The notes under the pieces were generated by a model that saw only the letters and a program-made list of their open reading frames with translations, was not told the origin of the DNA and made no database searches. Source: Bacilli bacterium (GTDB taxonomy: Bacteria; Bacillota_I; Bacilli_A; RFN20; CAG-631). From it: 64,000 bases of DNA. Location: positions 65,323 through 129,322 of the forward strand of contig CAAEBM010000035.1 in NCBI GenBank assembly GCA_900754115.1, in the 5' to 3' direction. How positions within the stretch are numbered: the first letter of the stretch is position 1; every line of letters begins with the position of its first letter. Of the stretch, positions 38,039-45,988 are shown piece after piece. The translations under genes were made by a program, and so were the position numbers.

Positions 38039-39367
38039 TTAAATCCTCCTTAATTTTTGATACCAAAGGGTTTGGCTATCATCTAAAAAAACATATTGAG
38101 AATGACAATGCAAGCATTGATATACATGGTCATTAAAGTAAACATGGCTTTCTTTGCAAACAGGACAATATTTAGTGTAAATTTGTGAACTTGCTTGATT
38201 GCAAAGCATTTTTTCATCTAGATAAATTTGCATCAGTTCTTGTTCGTTTTTAACTAATAAAGGAATAACACGTTGTTTGTCAACCAAATAAATATTCCAT
38301 AAAGATAAAGCTTCAATCGTTAGATACTCATTTGTATCAACTTTTAAAGTAGTATATTGCTTATCATTAAAATCGGATTGTGTTTCAAAAAATAATAAAT
38401 GCTTTGCTTGATTAGCCAAATTATCTTTTATTTGTCGTTGTATAATTTGTAAACAAAATCCATCTGTCTTTTTTTCTTTTGATAAAACAATCTTAAACTG
38501 TTTGGAATAAAAATATAAAGTTTGCCCTAAATGGATGGTTCCTAACTTATTTATTGTCAAATTTGTATTTTTATTTTTTGCTGACAAATTCATATTCTTG
38601 GCTTTTAAACATTTTAAAAGTACACAATAATAATAGGTCATAAAATCTTGATTTAAAGTTTGACTATTTCCATAAGTAATTAATTTTTTATAAAAGCGGA
38701 AACAATAGCGATAAGCTTGGTTTTTTAAAAAAATGTTTGTTAAATGAATGGTTGTCAATGAAAAATTTGCTTTTGAAACTTCTTTATAAAAATAAGTCGT
38801 TTTTATTTTTAATATTTTGTTTAATAATTGTTGAATGTGCTCAAAAGCAACTTGTACTTGATCTTCATTTAATGAAAGTTGCTTTGTTCCATTTACAGTT
38901 TTAATAATCGAAGCGTAAAAAGAACGATATTGATTCATTTCGCTTTCAATAACATCAACCAAATGGACGATAAAATAATTTTCATATATTTTAAGATCAT
39001 CAACATTTTGATAATAATAAACATACTGTGGTTTTAATCCCTGAACATCTTTTTTCCAAAATTGAGGTTCTTTTAACGTCTTTATAAACATATCACTACT
39101 TAATTGAGAAACTTGTTCTGCCCTTAAGACAATATCTTCCCCTTTATTTGAAAGATGTGGGTGAGCAATAATGGATATCACTACATTTAAAATAAATTGG
39201 CATTCTTCAAAAAACTTTAAATCACTGCTAAAAGAAATTGTAGAAAGAGAGGGGCAATTTAATTCATCTAAATGGCGATAAAAACTAATTGCATCCTCAT
39301 GTTTCTTAGCATATCTTTTTATCTCTCTTATTGCGTTTTTTAACCCTTTTTCTTCACTAAGTTTCAT
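38039..39367 (-). CDS. DUF2357-like protein with C-terminal zinc ribbon
   Basis: 442 aa, soluble. The segment about residues 105-145 (PQYVYYYQNVDDLKIYENYFIV) resembles the DUF2357 domain, which usually sits next to McrB-like AAA ATPases and is followed by a PD-(D/E)XK nuclease. Here I see no nuclease motif. Instead the C-terminus ends in a zinc ribbon with two CxxC pairs (CPVC and CLHC, about 393-420). It lies 5 bp after the McrB-like gene. I infer it is the non-nuclease partner of that ATPase; the DUF assignment is by eye. Confidence 0.6.
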   Translation of the reverse strand: MKLSEEKGLKNAIREIKRYAKKHEDAISFYRHLDELNCPSLSTISFSSDLKFFEECQFILNVVISIIAHPHLSNKGEDIVLRAEQVSQLSSDMFIKTLKEPQFWKKDVQGLKPQYVYYYQNVDDLKIYENYFIVHLVDVIESEMNQYRSFYASIIKTVNGTKQLSLNEDQVQVAFEHIQQLLNKILKIKTTYFYKEVSKANFSLTTIHLTNIFLKNQAYRYCFRFYKKLITYGNSQTLNQDFMTYYYCVLLKCLKAKNMNLSAKNKNTNLTINKLGTIHLGQTLYFYSKQFKIVLSKEKKTDGFCLQIIQRQIKDNLANQAKHLLFFETQSDFNDKQYTTLKVDTNEYLTIEALSLWNIYLVDKQRVIPLLVKNEQELMQIYLDEKMLCNQASSQIYTKYCPVCKESHVYFNDHVYQCLHCHSQYVFLDDSQTLWYQKLRRI

Positions 39368-39372
39368 AAAGA

Positions 39373-41178
39373 TTACAACTTTCTAATGAGTGATTGAATA
39401 ATTTTTTCACTTTTTACAAATGTGTGACCATATTGTTTTTCTAATAAAGTTGATAAATGTTTTAAGCCTGTTTTGATATATTCTTCAAAACGTCCTTCTA
39501 ATTTTACCAAGATTTTTCTAGCTAAAAGGAAATCTAAAACTACTTCTTTTTGTCCACCACAAGCGATAAAAGCAGGTACTAAAGTGCGAATTTGATTCAT
39601 TACCCGGTTCCCAAAAGTAATATCAAATGTTTCATCAATATATTCACAGATTTTATTAAATTTTTCATAGTCAGCAGCTGTCATTTGATATTCAGGTGTT
39701 TCAATTGCTTGCGTTAGCAATTCATGAAATCTTGAATAACTTAAATGAATTGTTTTTACTTCTTCAGTGACTTCAAAAGGTATATTACGATTGTCAAAAT
39801 CAATAGTTATCGCACGGTCATAAACTTTGTCAGTAATGGAAAAAGTAGAATCATCTTTATTTGCTGTTCCAATAAAATAAGTATTTTCAGGAATTTGAAT
39901 GATTCCTTCTTGTAATTTTACTGGTGGAATAAATTGATAAGGAAGTTGCATAATTCTTAATTTCCATGAATCAGCTGGATATTCTAATACAGATAGAAAA
40001 TCAGCAAAATAATATTCTACCCGAGAAATATTCATTTCATCTAGTACAAATAAATGAATTTGATCTGGATTATAATTAGCTTCATATAATTGAGTTAAAA
40101 AGTCTGTTTCCACATATGTTTTAGAAAAATCATTGAAATAACCTAAAATGTGGGTTTTATCTCTCCATGTCGCTTGAACAGGAACAAATAAAACATGAGC
40201 ATGAATAAATTTTGCAAAATAGCGAGGCAAAGAAGATTTTCCGGTTCCACTAAGTCCTTCTAAAATCATAAAATGGGAAGTAATGAAACTGCTGACAAAA
40301 ATTCGCAAAGTATCAATGTCGAAGTATAACTTTTCTTCTTTTGCCAAATAATTTCTAAATAAATGACAAATTTCTTCTAAAGAATACGCATCAGTAGGAA
40401 TTTTTTCTACTGAAAATCCTTCATATTGTGCATCAATTTTAGAAAGAGAAGGAAATACTTTTTCTCGATTTCCTAATTTTTCTTCAGCAAGGGTTTCACC
40501 TTTCGTTGGTGCTTCTACTTGACTTGGTATACTAGTAGGATTTGCTGCTTGGGAAACAGAAGTCACAGGAAGAGGATCAAAATTAGAGATTACATTTGTA
40601 TCTTCTGAGTGAAGGTCTTCATCTTCAAATTCTATAGTATTGTTTTTATTGAAAAAACGATATGGTTTATCAATAAAAATTAAGTTGACTACTAACATTA
40701 AAATAGCACTTATAAATAATACGATTAATACATAAATAAAAGTTGTCAACACAACACTTTGCCAAACAGCGGTTAAAGCATTGCCAATATTTTTTTTGTT
40801 TAAAGGAGATTGTAAGATAAGTCCTATTCCTAACGATAAAATCAAACAAACAATTCCTGTACCAATATAAATTCCTATCATTTTTAAACTATAAGGATTT
40901 TTGTTATTAACGATTGCATATCGGCGTTCATAAATAATAAAGATTGTTCCGACAACCACATATATTGCTATTAAAATTAAACAAATATATCCTGAAACAC
41001 CATAAGAAACTAATTTAAAATTTAATGCTTCAGCAATCATGGCTAAAGGGTTGTCTTTATTTGCAAATGTAAAAGATCCTTCGAGACATAAACCTACAAA
41101 TAAAAGTAAAAAAGAATAAAAAAAAGCCATTGCAATTGCAATAAGATTTTTTCTAGTGAAATAAGGTTTATTCATCAT
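39373..41178 (-). CDS. membrane-anchored McrB-like AAA+ ATPase
   Basis: 601 aa from ATG 41178, with AAAAGGAGAGG upstream (the open frame extends back into the signal peptidase gene). Four N-terminal membrane helices (11-31, 57-83, 100-122, 139-170), a low-complexity cytosolic linker (about 180-250), then an AAA domain. Walker A GLSGTGKSS is at 308-316, Walker B LFVLDEMN at 376-383 followed by the McrB-type RVEYYFADFL, and the sensor GTANKDDS at 437-444. McrB ATPases normally drive DNA restriction; four membrane helices and surface-protein neighbours argue for another role here, such as a membrane remodelling or assembly motor. Confidence 0.85.
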   Translation of the reverse strand: MMNKPYFTRKNLIAIAMAFFYSFLLLFVGLCLEGSFTFANKDNPLAMIAEALNFKLVSYGVSGYICLILIAIYVVVGTIFIIYERRYAIVNNKNPYSLKMIGIYIGTGIVCLILSLGIGLILQSPLNKKNIGNALTAVWQSVVLTTFIYVLIVLFISAILMLVVNLIFIDKPYRFFNKNNTIEFEDEDLHSEDTNVISNFDPLPVTSVSQAANPTSIPSQVEAPTKGETLAEEKLGNREKVFPSLSKIDAQYEGFSVEKIPTDAYSLEEICHLFRNYLAKEEKLYFDIDTLRIFVSSFITSHFMILEGLSGTGKSSLPRYFAKFIHAHVLFVPVQATWRDKTHILGYFNDFSKTYVETDFLTQLYEANYNPDQIHLFVLDEMNISRVEYYFADFLSVLEYPADSWKLRIMQLPYQFIPPVKLQEGIIQIPENTYFIGTANKDDSTFSITDKVYDRAITIDFDNRNIPFEVTEEVKTIHLSYSRFHELLTQAIETPEYQMTAADYEKFNKICEYIDETFDITFGNRVMNQIRTLVPAFIACGGQKEVVLDFLLARKILVKLEGRFEEYIKTGLKHLSTLLEKQYGHTFVKSEKIIQSLIRKL

Positions 41179-42193
41179 TATCCTCTCCTTTTGATTCAGT
41201 TTGTACATCTATTTTCTTTATCATTTCTTGATTAGAAAATGAATCTTTAACCACATGTATCATTTGATTCTCGTCACTTTTTTCCATTACAACTTCTTGT
41301 TTTTCTTTAAAGCCATTTTCGTCAAATATATAAGCATATCCTTTATAATAGATTGTTTCAACAAATTTTATTTGTGTATCTTTTAAAGATTCAACCGATA
41401 AATCCTCCATTGCATTTTGTAAAATAGCAATTCTTTTTTCTTGCTCTTGATCCACTTGGTTGGAATATCGTTCAAACATGATGACACAATAAATGACAGA
41501 AAGTATAGTAATGATGCCGGGATAAGATTGAAAAAACAAGATAAAAATCCCAATAAAAGGAACTCTTTGATCATTGTATTTACCAATAATATCTTCTTGC
41601 GTTGGATGATAGGCATCCGATGTACCCACGGCATCACCGCGGGTAACATATCGAATCACACCATTTTCGTCATTTTCAATTTTTATCACACGATGGATAA
41701 TATTTATACCCTTATCATTTTTATAAGCTATCACATCGTATAGTTGAATCGGATTTTTATCTGTAACTTTAGTTAATACGATGATGTCATAGGTGTTGAA
41801 TTGATTATCTAATTGATTTGTAACAAGATATTCATTATTTGCGTTTTTTTCACTCATTGATCCAGAAGAAACGACCATAATTGCTTTATTGTTAATCATT
41901 AAAGCGTTCCCTTGAATTTTTGAAATAATTGAAAAAACAAAGATAGGAATAATTAAAATCAAGGCAATACAAAAGAAAACGGTTTTAATAATCTCCGTAA
42001 TCTTTTTTTGTTTTTTTACTTTTTCTTGACTTTGATATAAATGTAAATCAATTAATTCTATATCTTTTTTTCCCAATTGAATATCTTCAATTAAAGAAAT
42101 TGTATGCGAGCGATATAAAACTGTAAAAACAGCCGCAAAACTTACAACCCCAATAAAAGTGACAATTAAGGAAACAATTTCAACAGTTGACAT
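41168..42193 (-). CDS. sipW: SipW-type signal peptidase I
   Basis: 341 aa. Membrane protease with the archaeal/ER-like Ser-His dyad, not Ser-Lys: the catalytic Ser is in SSGSMSEK (Ser112) and His is in IIHRVIKI (His167), with RGDAVGTSD (Asp188, Asp193) and IIGKY. Membrane helices: about 5-27, 70-92 and a C-terminal one at 215-240, then a long charged cytosolic tail (about 245-341), longer than in Bacillus SipW (190 aa). It directly follows two TasA/camelysin-like genes, its expected substrates, and overlaps the McrB-like gene by 11 bp. Confidence 0.92.
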   Translation of the reverse strand: MSTVEIVSLIVTFIGVVSFAAVFTVLYRSHTISLIEDIQLGKKDIELIDLHLYQSQEKVKKQKKITEIIKTVFFCIALILIIPIFVFSIISKIQGNALMINNKAIMVVSSGSMSEKNANNEYLVTNQLDNQFNTYDIIVLTKVTDKNPIQLYDVIAYKNDKGINIIHRVIKIENDENGVIRYVTRGDAVGTSDAYHPTQEDIIGKYNDQRVPFIGIFILFFQSYPGIITILSVIYCVIMFERYSNQVDQEQEKRIAILQNAMEDLSVESLKDTQIKFVETIYYKGYAYIFDENGFKEKQEVVMEKSDENQMIHVVKDSFSNQEMIKKIDVQTESKGEDNDE

Positions 42194-42203
42194 AAAAGAA
42201 ACC

Positions 42204-42872
42204 TTAGTTTATTGCTTTAATTGTAACACTAAATGTAGGAGCTTCTTCTTGAGAATTATAAATACAAGTTTTTAAATCTTGTAAAGTTTCTTTCATTGTT
42301 TCATCAGCAACTAATTTTCCTGTTTCATCTTCATCATAATATTCTCCAGGATTCATTTCATTAAAAGCACTACCCCATGTAAATGTAATGGTATATTCAA
42401 AAGTGCTCACTGTTTCATCTGGAGATTCTTTTTTAGTTAAACTAAGATTTTGTGCAGCTGTTGCACATTCTGGTAAAACTAAATAATTTTTGCCTACAGC
42501 AGCCGTGATTCCTTCAGGCACATCCATTTCAATCGTTGCACTAGATACGTAAGTGTTAGGAGAAACTTCTCCTGTAATAGTAACAGACAAATTTTCAAAA
42601 TTTGTACCATCATGTCTTACACGACCATTTTCATCTCCTTGTTTGGGTTCAAAAATAAAAGAATTCTTCCCATCTTTAAATTGAACATTAGAAATTTTGA
42701 TTGAACTATCAGAAATTGTACCTACGGTAATATTTCCTTGTGTTGTTGCTTCAGCTTGAGAAGCCAAAACCCATGCTGCAAAACCAGTTGAAATTAATGC
42801 AACAGAGGCAAACATACTTACACCTAAAATTATTTTTTTTCTTTTATAAGATTTTCTAGTCATTTTAACCAT
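42204..42872 (-). CDS. SipW-dependent TasA/camelysin-like secreted protein 2
   Basis: 222 aa. Basic N-terminus, a hydrophobic segment, and the cleavage region TGFAAWVLASQAEATTQGNI typical of SipW substrates, whose 'GFAAW' block is shared with TasA and CalY. The mature part is all-beta in character (KGNITVGTIS-like start, repeated strands, FTWGSAFNEMNPGEYY near 165-180). It is paralogous to the next gene upstream. TasA and camelysin form extracellular fibres, so a fibre or matrix role is likely. It ends 10 bp before the signal peptidase gene. Confidence 0.82.
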   Translation of the reverse strand: MVKMTRKSYKRKKIILGVSMFASVALISTGFAAWVLASQAEATTQGNITVGTISDSSIKISNVQFKDGKNSFIFEPKQGDENGRVRHDGTNFENLSVTITGEVSPNTYVSSATIEMDVPEGITAAVGKNYLVLPECATAAQNLSLTKKESPDETVSTFEYTITFTWGSAFNEMNPGEYYDEDETGKLVADETMKETLQDLKTCIYNSQEEAPTFSVTIKAIN

Positions 42873-42899
42873 TTTTTTGTCCTCACTTATGTTAATTTT

Positions 42900-43559
42900 T
42901 TAAACTGTCGTATCAGCAATAGCAGTTAACGTTAAAGTATAATGTAAACCATTAAGGTTATTATATAAACCTTCTAACGCGGTCTTAGCTGCTGTTCCAT
43001 TTTCCTTAGCGTCTTTTGCATTGTAATAATCCATTGGGTTTTGACCTTCAAACAAAGTTCCCCAACCAAAAGTAATTGTAATATCTGCTTTTCCTTTTGT
43101 TGATTCTGCTTCTACTGGTGTAAATTCTGTAACATCTGCTAAATCTGGTAATGCAGCAACATAGTCAGCAGACACTGCTGCTTGATATTTTGCATCTTCA
43201 CTTGCCGTTATCTTAGCTGTTACTTTTTCTAATTGTTGATAATTGTCAACCACAATTGTTAAAGTAGTGGACAAATGCTCTAAGGTAGAATTAACTAACC
43301 AGTCACCTGATTTTGCTTCTTTTCCACCAAAAATCATCTTTTGATTATTGCTATCATCTTCATCGCTATCTGTCCATACAAATTCATCAGTTACAAAAGA
43401 AATATTGGTTTCTGTTACTGTTTCTACAACAATATCCCCATTAAGTGTCACAGGGTCTGGAGCAGTCGTGATAATCCATGCAGCAAAGCCAACACTAACT
43501 AATGCTGTACAACCAAGAATAGAACTAATTAAAAATACTGATTTTTTGTTTTTTTTCAT
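42900..43559 (-). CDS. SipW-dependent TasA/camelysin-like secreted protein 1
   Basis: 219 aa, first gene of the cluster. Signal region SSILGCTALVSVGFAAWII, then VTLNGDIVVETV; same 'GFAAW' block as its paralogue. The C-terminal part shares FGWGTLFEGQNPMDYY with FTWGSAFNEMNPGEYY of the next gene, showing a tandem duplication with divergence. Acidic, Thr/Ala-rich mature protein, probably exported and polymerising. The ribosome site is an unusual run of eight G, 9 bp before the ATG, and a strong promoter lies at 43591-43619. Confidence 0.82.
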   Translation of the reverse strand: MKKNKKSVFLISSILGCTALVSVGFAAWIITTAPDPVTLNGDIVVETVTETNISFVTDEFVWTDSDEDDSNNQKMIFGGKEAKSGDWLVNSTLEHLSTTLTIVVDNYQQLEKVTAKITASEDAKYQAAVSADYVAALPDLADVTEFTPVEAESTKGKADITITFGWGTLFEGQNPMDYYNAKDAKENGTAAKTALEGLYNNLNGLHYTLTLTAIADTTV

Positions 43560-43568
43560 TTTAAAAAA

Positions 43569-43576
43569 CCCCCCCC
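43569..43576 (-). promoter_or_regulatory. poly-G (8) tract acting as ribosome binding site
   Basis: Eight consecutive C on the plus strand, i.e. G8 in the mRNA, 9 nt upstream of the ATG of the first secreted-protein gene, in the place of the Shine-Dalgarno sequence. In this AT-rich DNA such a run stands out. It can pair with the anti-SD through G-C and G-U pairs, and its length could vary by slippage. Confidence 0.6.
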
Positions 43577-43590
43577 GTTTTATATTGGAA

Positions 43591-43619
43591 ATTATATCAT
43601 AACTCTATCAAAACGTCAA
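43591..43619 (-). promoter_or_regulatory. strong sigma-A promoter of the surface-assembly cluster
   Basis: Minus strand TTGACG (43619-43614), a 17-bp spacer, TATAAT (43596-43591). Near-consensus, about 30 bp before the ATG. It is the only good promoter I see for the nine genes down to 32142. Confidence 0.85.
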
Positions 43620-43628
43620 ATTTAAACA

Positions 43629-43656
43629 AAAAAATCGGCAAAAAAGCCAATTTTTT
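43629..43656 (-). terminator. terminator of the opp operon
   Basis: A-rich arm, GGC - A6 - GCC, T-rich arm, one mismatch; T7 follows on the minus strand. It lies just after the ApbE-like gene and just before the promoter of the next cluster. Confidence 0.8.
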
Positions 43657-43664
43657 CATTTTCA

Positions 43665-44990
43665 TCAGGACGAAAAAGGAATTTCATGGAACTGATTTTG
43701 ATAAATTTCTTCGATTTGAAACGAATCCACATTCTGATAGTATAAATTCCACTTATCATCAATGATATCGTCGAGTAATCCGTTGTCTACAATATAAAGC
43801 ATCTTCTTGTCTTGGTCATTATTTGCTAAAACATAAGCATAAGCCTCTTTTTGCGTTGAGGTCATTAAATTTAAATTATCAAATCCGATATCAGCCAATT
43901 GTGCACCAGTAGAATTAGTATAAATTCGGCTATATCGAATTGTTGTTAAAGGATATCCTGTTAAAGCATCATAGTATAGATGACGCCGAATGCAAGTTCC
44001 ATCAGTCAAAGTGATTTGATATTTCATCGAATCATTTTCATTTAAATAATAATTGGTAAAAGTAGATCCCATTACACTTCCATTCATAAGAAAAGAAGCA
44101 ATTTGTAAACTTTGATAGGAAGTTTGACTATCTTGTTTTGCATATAAATGAATTGCCAAACTAACAGTTTCATCTTTTGTCCAATATTCTTTTAAATGCA
44201 AATAATAGCCGTTTTGAGAGATAAAATATCCTTTTTGCAGTCCATAAGTTTTTAAATAATCTGCCATCGTCTGAATGACATAAGCTTCGTATAAAACATT
44301 GAAATCTAATTTTAAATCTTCTTTTAAAGTTTCATCTAATAATACGTAAGTTATTGTTTTTCTTTCATCATTAAACGTTAAAGAATAGGCATCTTTTTGA
44401 TTTAAGGATTGTACTATTTTTTCTAACTTTTGTTTATTAATTGCACTCAATGCAGGATCTGGATTTTTTGTACTAGAATACATTAATTCTTCCCAAAAGT
44501 CATAGATTTTTCCGGAAAAAACGTTATAAGGACTATTTTCTATTATCGTCTTTTGATAAGCATCTTTTAATGCATTAAATAAAAAATCAGAAACTTGAAT
44601 CACTTCATTAGGATGATTTGTGATATAGGCTAAATTTTTATATTCTTCAAATTCGATTTCCGAATGAAAACATAAAAAAGAAGTATAAGCAATTTGCTGA
44701 TAAACTTGATTGACTAAGGAATATTGTTCACTAATAGAATACTTTTTTGTCTTTTCAATGTAATAATAAAAATTAATTTCGTTTTCAAAAGGAGTAATGA
44801 TTTGATCATTTGGCAATTTTATCGCATCTAATTCAATCTTTTGCAATCCTTCTTGAGGTTGATATTGTTTTGCACAAGCATTGACTCCATAGGTCAAACT
44901 GACAACCGCGATAATCAAAAAAAGAATAAACAAAACAATTCGTTTAATTACATTCTTTTTATCGGATGATATAAAAACGGTTTTTGCCAT
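43665..44990 (-). CDS. diverged ApbE-like (FMN transferase-like) membrane protein
   Basis: 441 aa from ATG 44990, after AAAGGG; the frame extends 13 codons further to a TTG within the hairpin at 45011-45038. One N-terminal membrane helix (about 15-37). The rest follows the ApbE (FAD:protein FMN transferase) pattern: SEIEFEEY and YNVFSGKIYDFW (like 'FDpTvgPLvdlW'), then MADYLKTYGLQKGYFIS, and HLYYDALTGYPL (like 'HIIDPrTGyP') followed by GAQLADIGFDNLNLM. The glycine-rich and metal-binding residues are not conserved, so it may be a pseudoenzyme or bind another ligand. It is the last gene of the opp operon, separated from oppF by a hairpin. Confidence 0.6.
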   Translation of the reverse strand: MAKTVFISSDKKNVIKRIVLFILFLIIAVVSLTYGVNACAKQYQPQEGLQKIELDAIKLPNDQIITPFENEINFYYYIEKTKKYSISEQYSLVNQVYQQIAYTSFLCFHSEIEFEEYKNLAYITNHPNEVIQVSDFLFNALKDAYQKTIIENSPYNVFSGKIYDFWEELMYSSTKNPDPALSAINKQKLEKIVQSLNQKDAYSLTFNDERKTITYVLLDETLKEDLKLDFNVLYEAYVIQTMADYLKTYGLQKGYFISQNGYYLHLKEYWTKDETVSLAIHLYAKQDSQTSYQSLQIASFLMNGSVMGSTFTNYYLNENDSMKYQITLTDGTCIRRHLYYDALTGYPLTTIRYSRIYTNSTGAQLADIGFDNLNLMTSTQKEAYAYVLANNDQDKKMLYIVDNGLLDDIIDDKWNLYYQNVDSFQIEEIYQNQFHEIPFSS

Positions 44991-45010
44991 ATTTTTCCCT
45001 TTCTTAAAGA

Positions 45011-45038
45011 CAAAAATAGTTGAACTCAACTATTTTTG
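45011..45038 (-). terminator. hairpin between oppF and the ApbE-like gene
   Basis: CAAAAATAGTTGA / TCAACTATTTTTG, 13-bp stem covering the oppF stop codon; the T-tract is short (TTTTTG). Probably a partial terminator that lowers expression of the ApbE-like gene. Confidence 0.6.
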
Positions 45039-45988
45039 CTCTTATTTCTTACTTTTTTATATTCTTCTATTTCTTTTTTATCTCCATAAACCCAATGGTC
45101 ATGTCCAATATCCACTAATTTAGGTTGATCAGCCGAATAATCATGTATTGAATCATCATATACATATAATTCCTTGCTATTTTCTAAAATGGGATCAGGA
45201 ATGGGAATTGCAGACATTAAAGATTTAGTATAAGGATGCAAAGGATATTCAAATAATTCATCGGAAGAGGCAATTTCTACTATTCTTCCTTGATAAATAA
45301 CTCCGATGCGATCACTGATAAATTTAACTACTGATAAATCATGTGCAATAAATAAATAGGTCAATCCACGTTCTGCTTGAAATTTTTTAAAAAGATTTAA
45401 AACTTGAGCACGAATGGAAACATCTAATGCCGAAATGGGTTCGTCAGCAATAATTAATTCTGGTTCCATGACGATGGAACGAGCAATCCCGATTCTTTGG
45501 CGTTGTCCACCAGAAAACTCATGTGGATATCGCGTTAAATGTTCGGGTAATAGACCTACATCTTCTAATGCTTTTTTTATTTTCTCAATGCGGTCTTTTT
45601 CATTTTTATATAAATGGAAGTTATAAAGTCCTTCACTAATGATGTATTCTACCGTTGCTCTTTCATTTAAAGATGCTGCTGGATCTTGGAAAATCATTTG
45701 AATATTGCGAACGACTTGTTTATCTTCTTGTCGAGAAATTTTACCAGAAATTCGTTTGCCCTTATATAAAATTTCTCCTTTACTACAGGGATTAATGCGA
45801 ACAATTGCTCTTCCAATGGTTGTTTTTCCCGAACCAGATTCACCAACTAATGAAAAAGTTTCCCCTTTATAAATATCAAAACTGACATCTTTTACAGCCT
45901 TAAAAACACGTTTACCTTTTTGAAAGTCGATGTCTATATTCCGTATCGACAAGATGACTTCTTTGTTTGTTGTATCGGACATATTCAT
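45026..45988 (-). CDS. oppF: oligopeptide ABC transporter ATPase OppF
   Basis: ATP-binding subunit of the peptide importer, 320 aa. Walker [11 protein letters not shown]-loop [11 protein letters not shown], signature FSGGQRQR, Walker B LIIADEP, H-loop FIAHD, and the C-terminal oligopeptide-transporter extension ([15 protein letters not shown]). It starts inside oppD: the overlap is about 77 bp, with AAGGAGGAG before two possible ATGs (45988, 45982). Such a long overlap is unusual. Confidence 0.95.
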   Translation of the reverse strand: MNMSDTTNKEVILSIRNIDIDFQKGKRVFKAVKDVSFDIYKGETFSLVGESGSGKTTIGRAIVRINPCSKGEILYKGKRISGKISRQEDKQVVRNIQMIFQDPAASLNERATVEYIISEGLYNFHLYKNEKDRIEKIKKALEDVGLLPEHLTRYPHEFSGGQRQRIGIARSIVMEPELIIADEPISALDVSIRAQVLNLFKKFQAERGLTYLFIAHDLSVVKFISDRIGVIYQGRIVEIASSDELFEYPLHPYTKSLMSAIPIPDPILENSKELYVYDDSIHDYSADQPKLVDIGHDHWVYGDKKEIEEYKKVRNKSKNS

